Below, one piece after another: positions 1 through 7,343 of a stretch of DNA of 13,610 nucleotides. The stretch is from Myxococcales bacterium (GTDB taxonomy: Bacteria > Myxococcota_A > Polyangia > Nannocystales > Nannocystaceae), in assembly GCA_020431135.1 (NCBI GenBank), contig JAGQIT010000414.1, positions 1 to 13,610 of the forward strand. The letters are read 5' to 3'. Position 1 is the first letter of the stretch. Every line of letters starts with the position of its first letter. Under the pieces are notes generated by a model. That model did not search any database. It was not told where the DNA came from and worked only from the letters and a program-made list of their open reading frames with translations. The position numbers and the translations under genes are program-made.

Positions 1-1638
1 GGCAAGAGCTCGCTCATCAACGCCCTCGTCGGCGAGAAGATCCTGCCGACCGGGGTCACGCCGACGACCGGCGCCGTCGTCCGGATGCGCCACGCCGACG
101 CCGCGGAGAAGCGCCTGATCCACCCCGACGGGACGATCGAGGCGCTCGCGGACGACCGCTTCGCCGCGCTCGCCCGCGGCCGCGAGAAGGCCCCGGGGAT
201 CGTCGAGGCGACCTGGACCGGCGACCTCATCCCGGTCCGCGCTGAGCTCATCGACACGCCGGGGGTCAACGACATCGACCGCCTGCGCTCGCTCCTCAGC
301 CGCGGGGCGCTCCCCGGCGCCGACGTCCTGATCCTCGTGCTCGACGCGACGCAGGCGCTGACGCGGTCGGAGCTCGGCTTCCTCCGCGACGCGCTGGTCG
401 CCGTCGGCGGCCTCGGCGAGGACTCCGGCGCCCGCCTCCTCGTCGCGATCAACCGCATCGACCTCGTCGCCGACCACGAGCGCCAGCTCGTCGCCGACCA
501 TCTCCAGCGCGAGCTCGCGGCGCTCCTCGGCTCGGCGAACTTTGAGCTCTTCGAGACCAACTCGAAGCAGGCGCTGCGCGAGCCCGAGGCCGACACCCAC
601 GGCGTCCGCGGGCTCGTCGCGCTGCGCGAGCGGCTGATCGAGCTGATCGACGACCGCGACGCGATCCTCCCGGTCCGCGCCCGCGCGAGCCTGCGCCGGC
701 ACACGCAGCTGCTGATCCACAACGCGGCGATCCAGGCGCGCGCCCTCAGCCTCGAGGAGCAGGCGCTCGCCGACGAGCTCGCCGCCGTGCGCTCAGCCCT
801 CGCCGAGCAGGAGGTCGACTTCGACAGGCTGCGGGCGAAGATCGCCGAGGCCCAGGAGCGCATCCTCGAGGGGTCGCGCGAGCGCCTCACCTCCTACCGC
901 AGCGAGCTCCAGGCCGAGGTCCTCGGCCAGCTCGAGCGCTCCGACCTGCGGGCGATCACCGACGTCCTGCCGGCGGCGATCCGCGACGCGACGATGACCT
1001 TCACGATCGCCGAGGCCGAGCAGCTCCGCCACGAGCTCGAGGCGCTGTCGCGCGACACCCTCCAGACCTACGGCGAGCAGGCGCGCCGGCGCCTCGCCCA
1101 GGCGACGATCCTCCTCGGCTTCCGCGGCCCGCTCGTCCACCTCGAGCCGCCGTCGACGACCGTCGAGGGCGGGACGCTCGCGGTCAGCCTCGCCGGCACC
1201 GCGGTGATGTACTTCGGCAACACGATCGCCGGCCTGCTGATGACGATCGCCGGGCCGCTGGCGACGATGATCCTCCGCGAGAAGGCGATCCGCGACCTCC
1301 GGGCCGCCGCCCACCGCGAGATCCCGCGGGCCCTCCAGGCGAGCTTCGCCGACCTCGACCAGGCGCTCGCCAAGGTCGTCGGCGAGCAGGTCGCCGCCCT
1401 CGAGGAGCACCTGGTCCTGGCCAACGCCCAGCTCGGCGAGCAGCTCGTCGCGGTCCTCGACCGCGCGGCCAAGGTCCTCGAGGCGCCCGCGGAGGTCGCC
1501 GAGGGGGCGGGCGAGACAGAGGGGGAGGGCGAGCCGCCGCGCTTCCGCGCCCGCGCCCGCCTCCAGGCGCTCGAGCGCGAGCTCGAGGCGGTCCAACGAG
1601 AGCTTTCAGTCGCGCAGCGCGACAGCGACGCAGGGTGA
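1..1638 (+). CDS. Dynamin-family large GTPase (first of a tandem pair), 5'-truncated
   Basis: The frame is open from base 1 and starts inside the Walker A/P-loop (visible residues GKSSLINAL), so the true start lies upstream; the ATG at 85 is internal. 545 residues are visible. Numbering from base 1, the switch I threonines are in GVTPTTGAV (about 19-27), the G3 motif DTPG is at 85-88, and the G4 motif is NRID at 151-154, a variant of NKxD with Arg for Lys. A charged helical, probably coiled-coil stretch follows (about 242-310). A hydrophobic Gly-containing segment (about 391-424, beginning GTLAVSLAG) is a likely membrane-inserting paddle or helical hairpin. The C-terminus is a second heptad-like helix. 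This order, GTPase then helices then hydrophobic tip then helices, is that of bacterial dynamin-like proteins, which bind and remodel membranes in a GTP-dependent way. The stop codon lies four bases before the next dynamin gene, implying one operon and probably joint action. Family is confident; cellular role is unknown. Confidence 0.88.
   Translation, partial: GKSSLINALVGEKILPTGVTPTTGAVVRMRHADAAEKRLIHPDGTIEALADDRFAALARGREKAPGIVEATWTGDLIPVRAELIDTPGVNDIDRLRSLLSRGALPGADVLILVLDATQALTRSELGFLRDALVAVGGLGEDSGARLLVAINRIDLVADHERQLVADHLQRELAALLGSANFELFETNSKQALREPEADTHGVRGLVALRERLIELIDDRDAILPVRARASLRRHTQLLIHNAAIQARALSLEEQALADELAAVRSALAEQEVDFDRLRAKIAEAQERILEGSRERLTSYRSELQAEVLGQLERSDLRAITDVLPAAIRDATMTFTIAEAEQLRHELEALSRDTLQTYGEQARRRLAQATILLGFRGPLVHLEPPSTTVEGGTLAVSLAGTAVMYFGNTIAGLLMTIAGPLATMILREKAIRDLRAAAHREIPRALQASFADLDQALAKVVGEQVAALEEHLVLANAQLGEQLVAVLDRAAKVLEAPAEVAEGAGETEGEGEPPRFRARARLQALERELEAVQRELSVAQRDSDAG
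1632..1638 (+). promoter_or_regulatory. Shine-Dalgarno site overlapping upstream stop
   Basis: AGGGTGA lies four bases before the ATG at 1643 and contains the TGA stop of the upstream dynamin gene. It resembles the 3' part of the consensus AGGAGGTGA. It supports 1643 as the start and suggests translational coupling of the two dynamin genes. Confidence 0.5.
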
Positions 1639-1642
1639 TCCG

Positions 1643-4600
1643 ATGAGCGCCGACGATCCGACCTCCAACAAGGGCGACGACGCCCGCGAACCGCAGGACG
1701 ACAACGACCTCGACAGCGCGGCCGAGACCGCCGTGAGCGCGATCCGGGGCTTCGGCGCCGCGCTCGGCGGCTGGGCGCGCCGCGTCGGCAAGGTGATCAC
1801 CGAGGCCGCCGCCCCCGACGTCGGCAGCGAGGAGCTGCGGGCGAGCCTCGCCGAGATCACGAACCTGCGCCTGAGCGGCCGCTTCTCGAGCGCCCGCGAG
1901 CGCGTGCGGACGATCCTCCAGGACCGCCCGCGCGACCTCCAGGCGCTGACCAGCTACGGGCTGACGCTGATCGCCGAGACCATCTGCGACCAGCGGGCGC
2001 CGTCGGGGCTCGTCGATCTCCTCGGAGAGCTCTCCGGGCACAAGCAGCGCCCGGCGATCGCCCCGCTCCTCGAGGCCGCGCTCAAGCACAGCCGCGGCGA
2101 GCACGACGCGGCGCTCGACGACCTCCGCCGCGGCCTCCGGGTGATCGACAACCTGCCGGCGATCTCGCGCCGCGAGGGCCGCTTCTACCTCCACCTCCTC
2201 GGGACGATGGCGCAGGCGAGCCGCGGTCGCCCCGATCGCGCGCTCCTCGAGCTCCACAAGGCCCGCGCCAGCGTCCCCGAGCATGCCGCCGGGGCGCTGC
2301 TCCGCCGCTTCCTCCTCGAGGGGGTCGCGGTGCTCCTGGCCGAGGATCACCTCGACGAGGCGATCGCCTGGCTGACGCCGCTGGCCGCCCCGCCGAAGCC
2401 GGAGGAGACGACCGAGGCCGCCGACGCCGCCGACGCCGCCGAGGAGGCCGACGCCGCCGCGCCGATCGAGCCCAAGCCGACACCGCCGCAGCCGATCCCC
2501 GAGCCGAGCCCGTACGAGCCGCTCTACGTCGCCCGCGGCCTCCTCGCCGAGGCCCTCGCCGCCAAGGGCGACCGCGACGGCGCCCTCGCGCTCATCGACG
2601 ACCTGCCCGATGAGCCAGCCTGGGACGGGGTCCGGATCCGCGTCGGCCTCAGCGCGGGCGCGACCTTCAAGCTCAAGGAGCGCGCCCTCCGGCACCTCCA
2701 GGTCGCCCCCGAGGACTGGCAGCGCGCCCGCCTCTGGGCGCTCGCCGAGGTCGCCGCCTGGGCGCACTCGGAGGACCCGCCGGCCGCGGCCGCCGTCGAG
2801 GCTGTCCTCGAGGCCCTGGTCAAGGCGACCGACGCCGCGCCGCCCGGGCTGCGCGACGGCTTCATCCACGAGCTCGCCCACGTCACGCTGCGCGCCGACG
2901 CCTTCCCCGCGGCGGTTCTCGCGGTGCTCGACCGCCGCCTCCACCGCGACGGCGACACGGCGGCCGAGGAGCTCCGCCTCGTCCGCGCCCGCAACCTGAT
3001 CATCCGCGGCGACCTCGAGGGCGCCGGCCAGGACTTCATCGGCAGCCAGGCGCCGCGCTTCCGCAGCCAGCCCGACCTCGGCGGCCCCTGGGGCCCCGAC
3101 GCCGTGTCGCCGCTGCGCGACTCGGTGACCCGCCTGCGGACGCTGCGCTCGCAGCGAGCGCTCGCCGCCGCCGAGTACTGCCTCAAGCTCGACCTCAGCG
3201 AGCAGGCCCAGGAGCTCCTCGTCGAGGCGCTCGCCGAGAGCCCGAACCTGTCGCCGGCGCGCCACCTGCTGACGACGATCGCCCGGCCGACGACGAGCTC
3301 GCGCCTCGAGGATCTCCTCGCCGCCGGGACCACGGTCCTCGCCGCCCTCCCCTCGCACGTTCTCGGCGTCCCGCTCGGCGGCGCCCAGGAGGCCCTCTCC
3401 GGGGTGATCGCCGCGCGCGAGCGCCTCGCCCGGCCGCTGACGATCGCGGTGATGGGCGAGTTCTCGTCGGGCAAGAGCACCTTCGTCAACGCGCTCCTCG
3501 GCGAGGCGATCGCGCCGATGGGCGTGCTGCCGACGACGACGACGATCAACGTCTTCCGCCGCGGCCCGACCGGCGGCGCCCGGATCTACTTCCGCGACGA
3601 CCGCGTCGGCACCCTCCAGCGCGGCGACATCCACAACTTCCTCCACAGCCTCGACGACGTCCGCGCGAGCCAGATCCGCCACGTCGAGATCGAGCGCACC
3701 GGGGCGCGGATGGGCGACGCCTCGGTCGTCGACACGCCAGGACTCAACGCCCTCGACGCGTTCCACGAGCGGGTCGCCCGCGAGTTCATCGACGAGGCCG
3801 ACGCGGTCATCTGGATCTTCTCGGCGACCCGGGGCTCGACCGCCTCCGAGGCCGGCATGCTGTCGACGCTGCGCGCCGACGGCCGCCAGGTCCTCGGCGT
3901 CCTCAACAAGGTCGACACCCTCGACGAGGACGAGCGCGTCGAGCTCATCGACTACCTCAAGGAGCAGCTCGAGGACGTCCTCGTCGACATCGTCCCGGTC
4001 TGCGCCTCGGAGGCCCTGAAGGTCCGCGCCGGCGAGGGGGAGCCCGGGGCCGACGACTCCTTCGCCGCGGTCGAGGAGTCCCTCGAGCGCCACTTCCTCC
4101 AGCGCGCCCGCGAGCTCAAGCGCAAGCTGACGACGCGCCGCCTCCTCGACTCGCTGACCAAGGCCCGCGGGGCCTGCGAGTCGGCGGCCAGCGCCCTCGA
4201 GGCCGCGGCCGACGGCGCCGCCGGCAGCGACCAGCTCGACACCCTGCGCGGCGCCCAGCGCCTCCTCGGCTTCGCCGATCGCATGTACGAGGCGGTCCTC
4301 GAGCTCGACGACCTCCTGGTCCGCGAGTGCCTCGCCCTCGGGATCCTCCGCAGCGGCGCCGGCATGACCCGCGAGACGCTCGGCCTCCAGGACAGCTGGT
4401 ACCTGACGACCGTCGTCCGCGACAGCATGCTCAAGTCGCTGCAGGCGGCGCTCGCCGAGCTCTCGCGCGAGGCCGACACCGAGATCCTCTATGACGTTCT
4501 CACCCAGCACCTCGTCCCCTGGGCCCGCGGCTACCTCGACGGCCTCGGCGCCTCGGGCTGGCTCGTCCGCCTGATCACCGAGAACGGCCCGGCGATCACC

Positions 4601-4825
4601 AAGGGGGAGGCCGCGCTGCGCGACCGCCTCCGCGTCGCCCTGACGCCGATGGCCGCGACCTGGCAGAAATTCGTCCGCTCGCTCGACAGGCCGCTGCGCC
4701 AGGCCCAGGTCCAGGCCCACCGCCAGGCGGCGACGCGGCCGCGGGCCGAGGCCCTGCGTCTGCGCACCTCCGTGATCAGCGGGCTTGACGGGCTCCTCGA
4801 GTGCGTCCGAGAACTCGAGGCGTGA
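1643..4825 (+). CDS. TPR-like/dynamin-family GTPase fusion (second of the pair)
   Basis: 1060 residues. The first ~580 residues are Ala/Leu-rich helical repeats resembling TPRs (for example around 70-100, 140-240, 290-330 and 505-545). They are interrupted by an Ala/Asp/Glu then Pro-rich linker at about 253-293. The GTPase domain follows: P-loop GEFSSGKST at 605-613, switch I threonines in LPTTTTINV, G3 DTPG at 697-700, G4 NKVD at 755-758. The ~220-residue tail is helical without a clear transmembrane segment. GEFSSGKST is typical of dynamin/BDLP-type GTPases. By family knowledge such proteins polymerise on membranes, and tandem unequal pairs often act together. I infer that this TPR-bearing partner adds a protein-docking surface while the upstream protein carries the hydrophobic tip. 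The start at 1643 is supported by a Shine-Dalgarno site. The stop overlaps the rnhB start. The substrate membrane and physiological role cannot be read from the sequence. Confidence 0.88.
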   Translation: MSADDPTSNKGDDAREPQDDNDLDSAAETAVSAIRGFGAALGGWARRVGKVITEAAAPDVGSEELRASLAEITNLRLSGRFSSARERVRTILQDRPRDLQALTSYGLTLIAETICDQRAPSGLVDLLGELSGHKQRPAIAPLLEAALKHSRGEHDAALDDLRRGLRVIDNLPAISRREGRFYLHLLGTMAQASRGRPDRALLELHKARASVPEHAAGALLRRFLLEGVAVLLAEDHLDEAIAWLTPLAAPPKPEETTEAADAADAAEEADAAAPIEPKPTPPQPIPEPSPYEPLYVARGLLAEALAAKGDRDGALALIDDLPDEPAWDGVRIRVGLSAGATFKLKERALRHLQVAPEDWQRARLWALAEVAAWAHSEDPPAAAAVEAVLEALVKATDAAPPGLRDGFIHELAHVTLRADAFPAAVLAVLDRRLHRDGDTAAEELRLVRARNLIIRGDLEGAGQDFIGSQAPRFRSQPDLGGPWGPDAVSPLRDSVTRLRTLRSQRALAAAEYCLKLDLSEQAQELLVEALAESPNLSPARHLLTTIARPTTSSRLEDLLAAGTTVLAALPSHVLGVPLGGAQEALSGVIAARERLARPLTIAVMGEFSSGKSTFVNALLGEAIAPMGVLPTTTTINVFRRGPTGGARIYFRDDRVGTLQRGDIHNFLHSLDDVRASQIRHVEIERTGARMGDASVVDTPGLNALDAFHERVAREFIDEADAVIWIFSATRGSTASEAGMLSTLRADGRQVLGVLNKVDTLDEDERVELIDYLKEQLEDVLVDIVPVCASEALKVRAGEGEPGADDSFAAVEESLERHFLQRARELKRKLTTRRLLDSLTKARGACESAASALEAAADGAAGSDQLDTLRGAQRLLGFADRMYEAVLELDDLLVRECLALGILRSGAGMTRETLGLQDSWYLTTVVRDSMLKSLQAALAELSREADTEILYDVLTQHLVPWARGYLDGLGASGWLVRLITENGPAITKGEAALRDRLRVALTPMAATWQKFVRSLDRPLRQAQVQAHRQAATRPRAEALRLRTSVISGLDGLLECVRELEA
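2417..2461 (+). repeat. Low-complexity GCC/GAC codon repeat in the dynamin linker
   Basis: Imperfect 9-base units (GCCGCCGAC) encode Ala-Ala-Asp runs at residues 259-273, followed by a Pro-rich stretch. It marks a flexible linker splitting the TPR-like region and is a plausible site of length variation between strains. Confidence 0.6.
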
Positions 4826-5553
4826 GCAAGTCCGCGCGTCCCTCGAGAAAATTGCCCTCGCCGCGAGTGATCGGCGTCGACGAGGCCGGCCGCGGGCCGA
4901 TCCTCGGGCCGATGGCCCTCGCCGCTGTGGCGGTCGACGACGCGGGCGTCGCCGCCCTTGAAAAACTCGGCGTCCAGGACAGCAAGCGCTTCGGCTCAGG
5001 AAAGAAGGCGCAGGCGCTCCGCGGCGAGCTCGCCGAGACGATCGCCTCGGTCGTCCTCGAGGCCCGCTGCGTCCTCGTGCCGGTGCCGGTGATCGACGCG
5101 CGCACGCTCCTCGGCCAGCTCAACCACCTTGAGCGCGACGTCGCGGTCGATCTCCTCGAGCAGATGAGCGCCGACCACCTCGATCGGATCATCTGCGACG
5201 GCGCCCGCCTCTTCGCGCCCCTGAAGCGCAGCTACGCCGGCCTCGAGGCGCTCGACCGCGGGGAGTCGGCGCACGTCGCCGTCGCCGCGGCGTCGATCCT
5301 CGCCAAGCACGCCCGCGATCAGGCTTTTTCGGCGATCGAGTCGCGCTACGAGGAGGAGTTCGGCGTCCTCGGCGGGGGCGGCTACATCAACGCCCCGACC
5401 AAGCGCTTCCTCGAGGCCTACCGCGAGCGCTACGGCGACCTCCCGCCGGAGGCCCGGCGCTCGTGGGGCGCCCCGAAGGACGCGGAGCTGGCGAAGCCCG
5501 AGGCCGCCGCGGGGACGAAGCCGGGCAAGGCCGAGCAGCTCTCGCTCGCCTGA
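4822..5553 (+). CDS. rnhB: Ribonuclease HII, archaeal/eukaryotic-like motifs
   Basis: 243 residues with the GTG start at 4822, which overlaps the upstream TGA (GTGA). A GTG at 4801 is in frame but lies well inside the dynamin gene; TTG 4852 and GTG 4867 are later alternatives. RNase HII cuts RNA in RNA-DNA hybrids and starts removal of single ribonucleotides from DNA. Motifs: GVDEAGRGP with catalytic D20 and E21, DSKRF substrate loop, CDG with D126, and VAAASILAKHARDQ (155-167). The position of the fourth metal-binding acid, 22 residues after D126 as in characterised bacterial RNases HII, is E148 in RGES, giving DEDE rather than DEDD. GRGPILGPM and GGGGYINAPTKRF resemble archaeal RNase HII/eukaryotic RNase H2A (GRGPVLGPM; GSGYPxDPxTK) more than E. 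coli RnhB. The Tyr of the junction-sensing region is present. A Lys/Ala/Pro-rich tail ends in QLSLA. The family call is firm; the subfamily affiliation is my reading without an alignment. Confidence 0.93.
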   Translation: MSKSARPSRKLPSPRVIGVDEAGRGPILGPMALAAVAVDDAGVAALEKLGVQDSKRFGSGKKAQALRGELAETIASVVLEARCVLVPVPVIDARTLLGQLNHLERDVAVDLLEQMSADHLDRIICDGARLFAPLKRSYAGLEALDRGESAHVAVAAASILAKHARDQAFSAIESRYEEEFGVLGGGGYINAPTKRFLEAYRERYGDLPPEARRSWGAPKDAELAKPEAAAGTKPGKAEQLSLA

Positions 5554-5594
5554 CTCGGCTCGCGCACGCCCCACTTCCTGGAGTTCGGCTCTTC

Positions 5595-5618
5595 CTGGGC
5601 GAGGCCATCCCCGCCCAG
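5595..5618. terminator. Inverted repeat between convergent genes
   Basis: CTGGGCG and CGCCCAG form a perfect 7-bp stem with a 10-base loop in the 97-base gap between the converging rnhB and sigma-factor genes. There is no T-tract on either strand, so it is only a candidate bidirectional or Rho-assisted terminator. Confidence 0.3.
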
Positions 5619-5641
5619 CACCAACGACGCTGCGCGCGACC

Positions 5642-5661
5642 ACCTGCCCCTTACGGCAGGT
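5642..5661 (-). other. Hairpin spanning the sigma-factor stop codon
   Basis: ACCTGCC and GGCAGGT form a perfect 7-bp stem with a 6-base loop; the TAA stop of the sigma gene (5653-5651) lies in the stem-loop. No U-run follows. It could stabilise the 3' end of the mRNA or help termination, or be incidental in GC-rich DNA. Confidence 0.25.
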
Positions 5662-6277
5662 CGCGGAGGTCCTTGAGCTGCTCGCGCAGCTTTTCGAGGG
5701 CGTAGCGCATCCGGCTCTTCACCGTGTTCTCAGGCGCGCCGACGACCTTGCCGATCTGCTTGAACGAGAGCCCGCCGAGCTGGCGCATCAGGAAGACCTC
5801 GCGCTGGTCCTCCGGGAGCTGATCCACGGCCTCCTTGAGGCGCCGCTGGATCGTCGGCGCCATCGCCTCGTCGTCGACGCTGACCTGCTCAGCGGCCGTG
5901 CGATCGAGCATGCTCTCGCGCTCGTCCCCGTCGCGGCCGCGGCGCGGCGCGTCGAGGGAGGCGTGCCGGCGGAACTTCGCGCGCCGGCTCTCGTCGACGC
6001 AGAGGTTGCGCGCGATCGTGTACAGCCAGGTCGAGAAGCGCGCCGTCTGCTGATAGCGCCCCTTCGCCCGGATCACCCGCACGAAGACCTCCTGAAGGAG
6101 CTCCTCGGCGCGGCTGTGGTTGTTCACGCTGCGCAGGAGGAAGTTGAAGAGCCCGCGGCGGTGGCGCGTGACGAGGACCTCGAACGCCTTGGCGTCGCCC
6201 TCGCGGAATGCCGCCATCAGGGACTCGTCGCTGGGCCCCTCGGCATCCGGGCGCCCGGTGGTGATGGCGTCATTCAT
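5651..6277 (-). CDS. ECF-type RNA polymerase sigma factor (sigma-70 family)
   Basis: 208 residues from the ATG at 6277. The open frame continues far upstream, but that part is antisense to mutM and unlike the family. Sigma region 2 spans about 31-100: AFEVLVTRHRRGLFNFLLRS, then the 2.2-2.4 signature around ELLQEVFVRVIRAKGRY and FSTWLYTIARNLCVDESRR. A basic/acidic linker follows (about 101-145). Region 4 is at about 149-203, with LPEDQREVFLMRQLGGLSFKQIG and the promoter-binding helix PENTVKSRMRYALEKLR. No regions 1 or 3 are present, as expected for group 4 (ECF) factors, which direct RNA polymerase to stress or envelope regulons. No obvious Shine-Dalgarno site precedes the ATG; M21 is an alternative start. 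No anti-sigma gene is adjacent: downstream is convergent rnhB and upstream is mutM on the same strand, separated by 208 bases and a candidate terminator. The regulon is unknown. Confidence 0.92.
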   Translation of the reverse strand: MNDAITTGRPDAEGPSDESLMAAFREGDAKAFEVLVTRHRRGLFNFLLRSVNNHSRAEELLQEVFVRVIRAKGRYQQTARFSTWLYTIARNLCVDESRRAKFRRHASLDAPRRGRDGDERESMLDRTAAEQVSVDDEAMAPTIQRRLKEAVDQLPEDQREVFLMRQLGGLSFKQIGKVVGAPENTVKSRMRYALEKLREQLKDLRDLP

Positions 6278-6440
6278 GCCGATGACGACGGCGTCGCGCG
6301 CTCGCTCGCAGCCCCGAGTGTGCGCACAGGCGACATTCGCTGGCAAGCGGATCCCGCGGCTCGACGGCCGCAGACCGCGCGCATATACCGCAGCGCGCCG
6401 CGAAGGGGCCACATCGCCCGCAGCGACGCCGACGCGCTCA

Positions 6441-6464
6441 CATACAAACTGTCTCTTCGGACAG
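6441..6464 (-). terminator. Candidate intrinsic terminator after mutM
   Basis: Read on the minus strand, a 5-bp stem CTGTC/GACAG with a 6-base loop is followed by TTTGTATG, about 22 bases past the mutM stop. An alternative stem TGTCT/AGACA competes with it. The stem is short, but this is one of the few T-rich patches in the window and it sits where the tsaD-ksgA-mutM operon should end. The rest of the gap up to 6278 shows no gene and no convincing promoter. Confidence 0.4.
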
Positions 6465-6485
6465 ACACACTGACGACCGCCGGCG

Positions 6486-7343
6486 TCAGCGGACCCGCCG
6501 ACGCGACTGGTCGTAGGGACAGTAGACCCCGCTGCGCCCGCCGCTGACGAAGCCCTTGAGCGCCCGCCCGCAGGTCGGACAGGGCTCGCCCGCGCGGCCA
6601 TAGACCCGGAGGTCGTCCTGGTTGCGACCGACCGCGCCGACGACGTTGCGGAAGTCCTTGAGGGTCGTGCCGCCGTTGTCGATGCCGCGGCGGAGGACCT
6701 GCTGGAGCGCCTCGGCGAGGCGCTCCCAGGCGCTCGGCCGCAGCCGCGACGCCTCAACAAGCGGGTGGAGGCCGGCCTCGAAGAGCGCCTCCAGGGCGTA
6801 GATGTTGCCGATCCCAGCGACCGCGTGCTGGTCGAGGAGGGCGTCGCGGATCGCCCGCTTGCTCGCGCCGACGCGGGCCGCCAGGAGTTCTCCCGAAAAC
6901 CCGGGATCGAGCGGCTCAGGGCCGAGGTTGGCGATCGGCGGGCGGGCGTAGAGCTCATCCAGGGGCGCGACCTCGAAGCCGCCGAAGCGCCGCGGATCGA
7001 CGAAGCGCAGCTCACGGCCGTCGGCGAAGGTGAGGATCAGGTGGGTGTGCGGCACGCGGGGCTTGTCCGCCGCCGCGACGCCGCAGCGCCCGCTCATCCC
7101 GAGATGAAGCAGGAGCCCGAGGCGCTCGCCGTCGCCGCTCCCCTCGCCTCGCTCACCGTGGAAGGACCAGATGATGTACTTGCCGCGGCGATCGAGCGCC
7201 CCCGGCCGCGCGCCGACGAGGGCCCGCGGCGAGCTGCTGTAGCGCAGGCGCTTGCGGCTGCGATAGATCGACTCGACAGGCGCGCGCAGGTCGGCCTCGA
7301 CGAGGCCGCGACGGACCGACTCGACCTCAGGGAGCTCCGGCAC
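6486..7343 (-). CDS. mutM: Formamidopyrimidine-DNA glycosylase (Fpg/MutM)
   Basis: 285 residues from a GTG at 7343. Removes oxidised purines such as 8-oxoguanine and Fapy from DNA and nicks the abasic site (base excision repair). The N-terminus PELPEVE provides the catalytic Pro and Glu after Met removal. Further family marks are the Lys in DRRGKYIIW, the void-filling loop LGMSGR, DPRRFGG, the helix-two-turn-helix segment AVAGIGNIYALEALF, GGTTLKDF, and a C-terminal zinc finger. The finger has canonical spacing, C255-x2-C258-x16-C275-x2, but the last ligand is D278 (CPYDQ) instead of Cys. The start overlaps the ksgA 3' end by 17 bases and is preceded by a strong GGAGG. Third gene of the tsaD-ksgA-mutM operon. 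Confidence 0.96.
   Translation of the reverse strand: MPELPEVESVRRGLVEADLRAPVESIYRSRKRLRYSSSPRALVGARPGALDRRGKYIIWSFHGERGEGSGDGERLGLLLHLGMSGRCGVAAADKPRVPHTHLILTFADGRELRFVDPRRFGGFEVAPLDELYARPPIANLGPEPLDPGFSGELLAARVGASKRAIRDALLDQHAVAGIGNIYALEALFEAGLHPLVEASRLRPSAWERLAEALQQVLRRGIDNGGTTLKDFRNVVGAVGRNQDDLRVYGRAGEPCPTCGRALKGFVSGGRSGVYCPYDQSRRRVR

Noticed and set aside
85..87. ATG as start of the first dynamin gene
   Set aside because: The frame is open from base 1 and the P-loop residues GKSS lie before this ATG, so it is internal to a truncated gene.
1184..4720. A 1178-codon open frame on the minus strand opposite the dynamin genes
   Set aside because: Its translation is Arg/Glu/Gly/Ala-rich low-complexity sequence without recognisable motifs. 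GC-rich codons on the plus strand remove stops from the antisense frame. The plus strand has complete GTPase motifs.
4801..4803. GTG as start of rnhB
   Set aside because: It lies 25 bases inside the upstream gene without a ribosome binding site; the GTGA overlap at 4822 is the more usual coupling arrangement.
6319..6328. Perfect 10-bp palindrome TGTGCGCACA upstream of the sigma gene
   Set aside because: A palindrome this short is expected several times by chance in 13.6 kb, and nothing else marks it as an operator.
6382..6387. TATATG (minus strand) as a -10 element for the sigma gene
   Set aside because: No -35-like hexamer lies 16-19 bases upstream and the start codon is over 100 bases away.
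6278..7015. N-terminal extension of the sigma factor by the continuous minus-strand frame
   Set aside because: The added sequence is mostly mutM read in another frame plus intergenic DNA, and has no resemblance to sigma factors.
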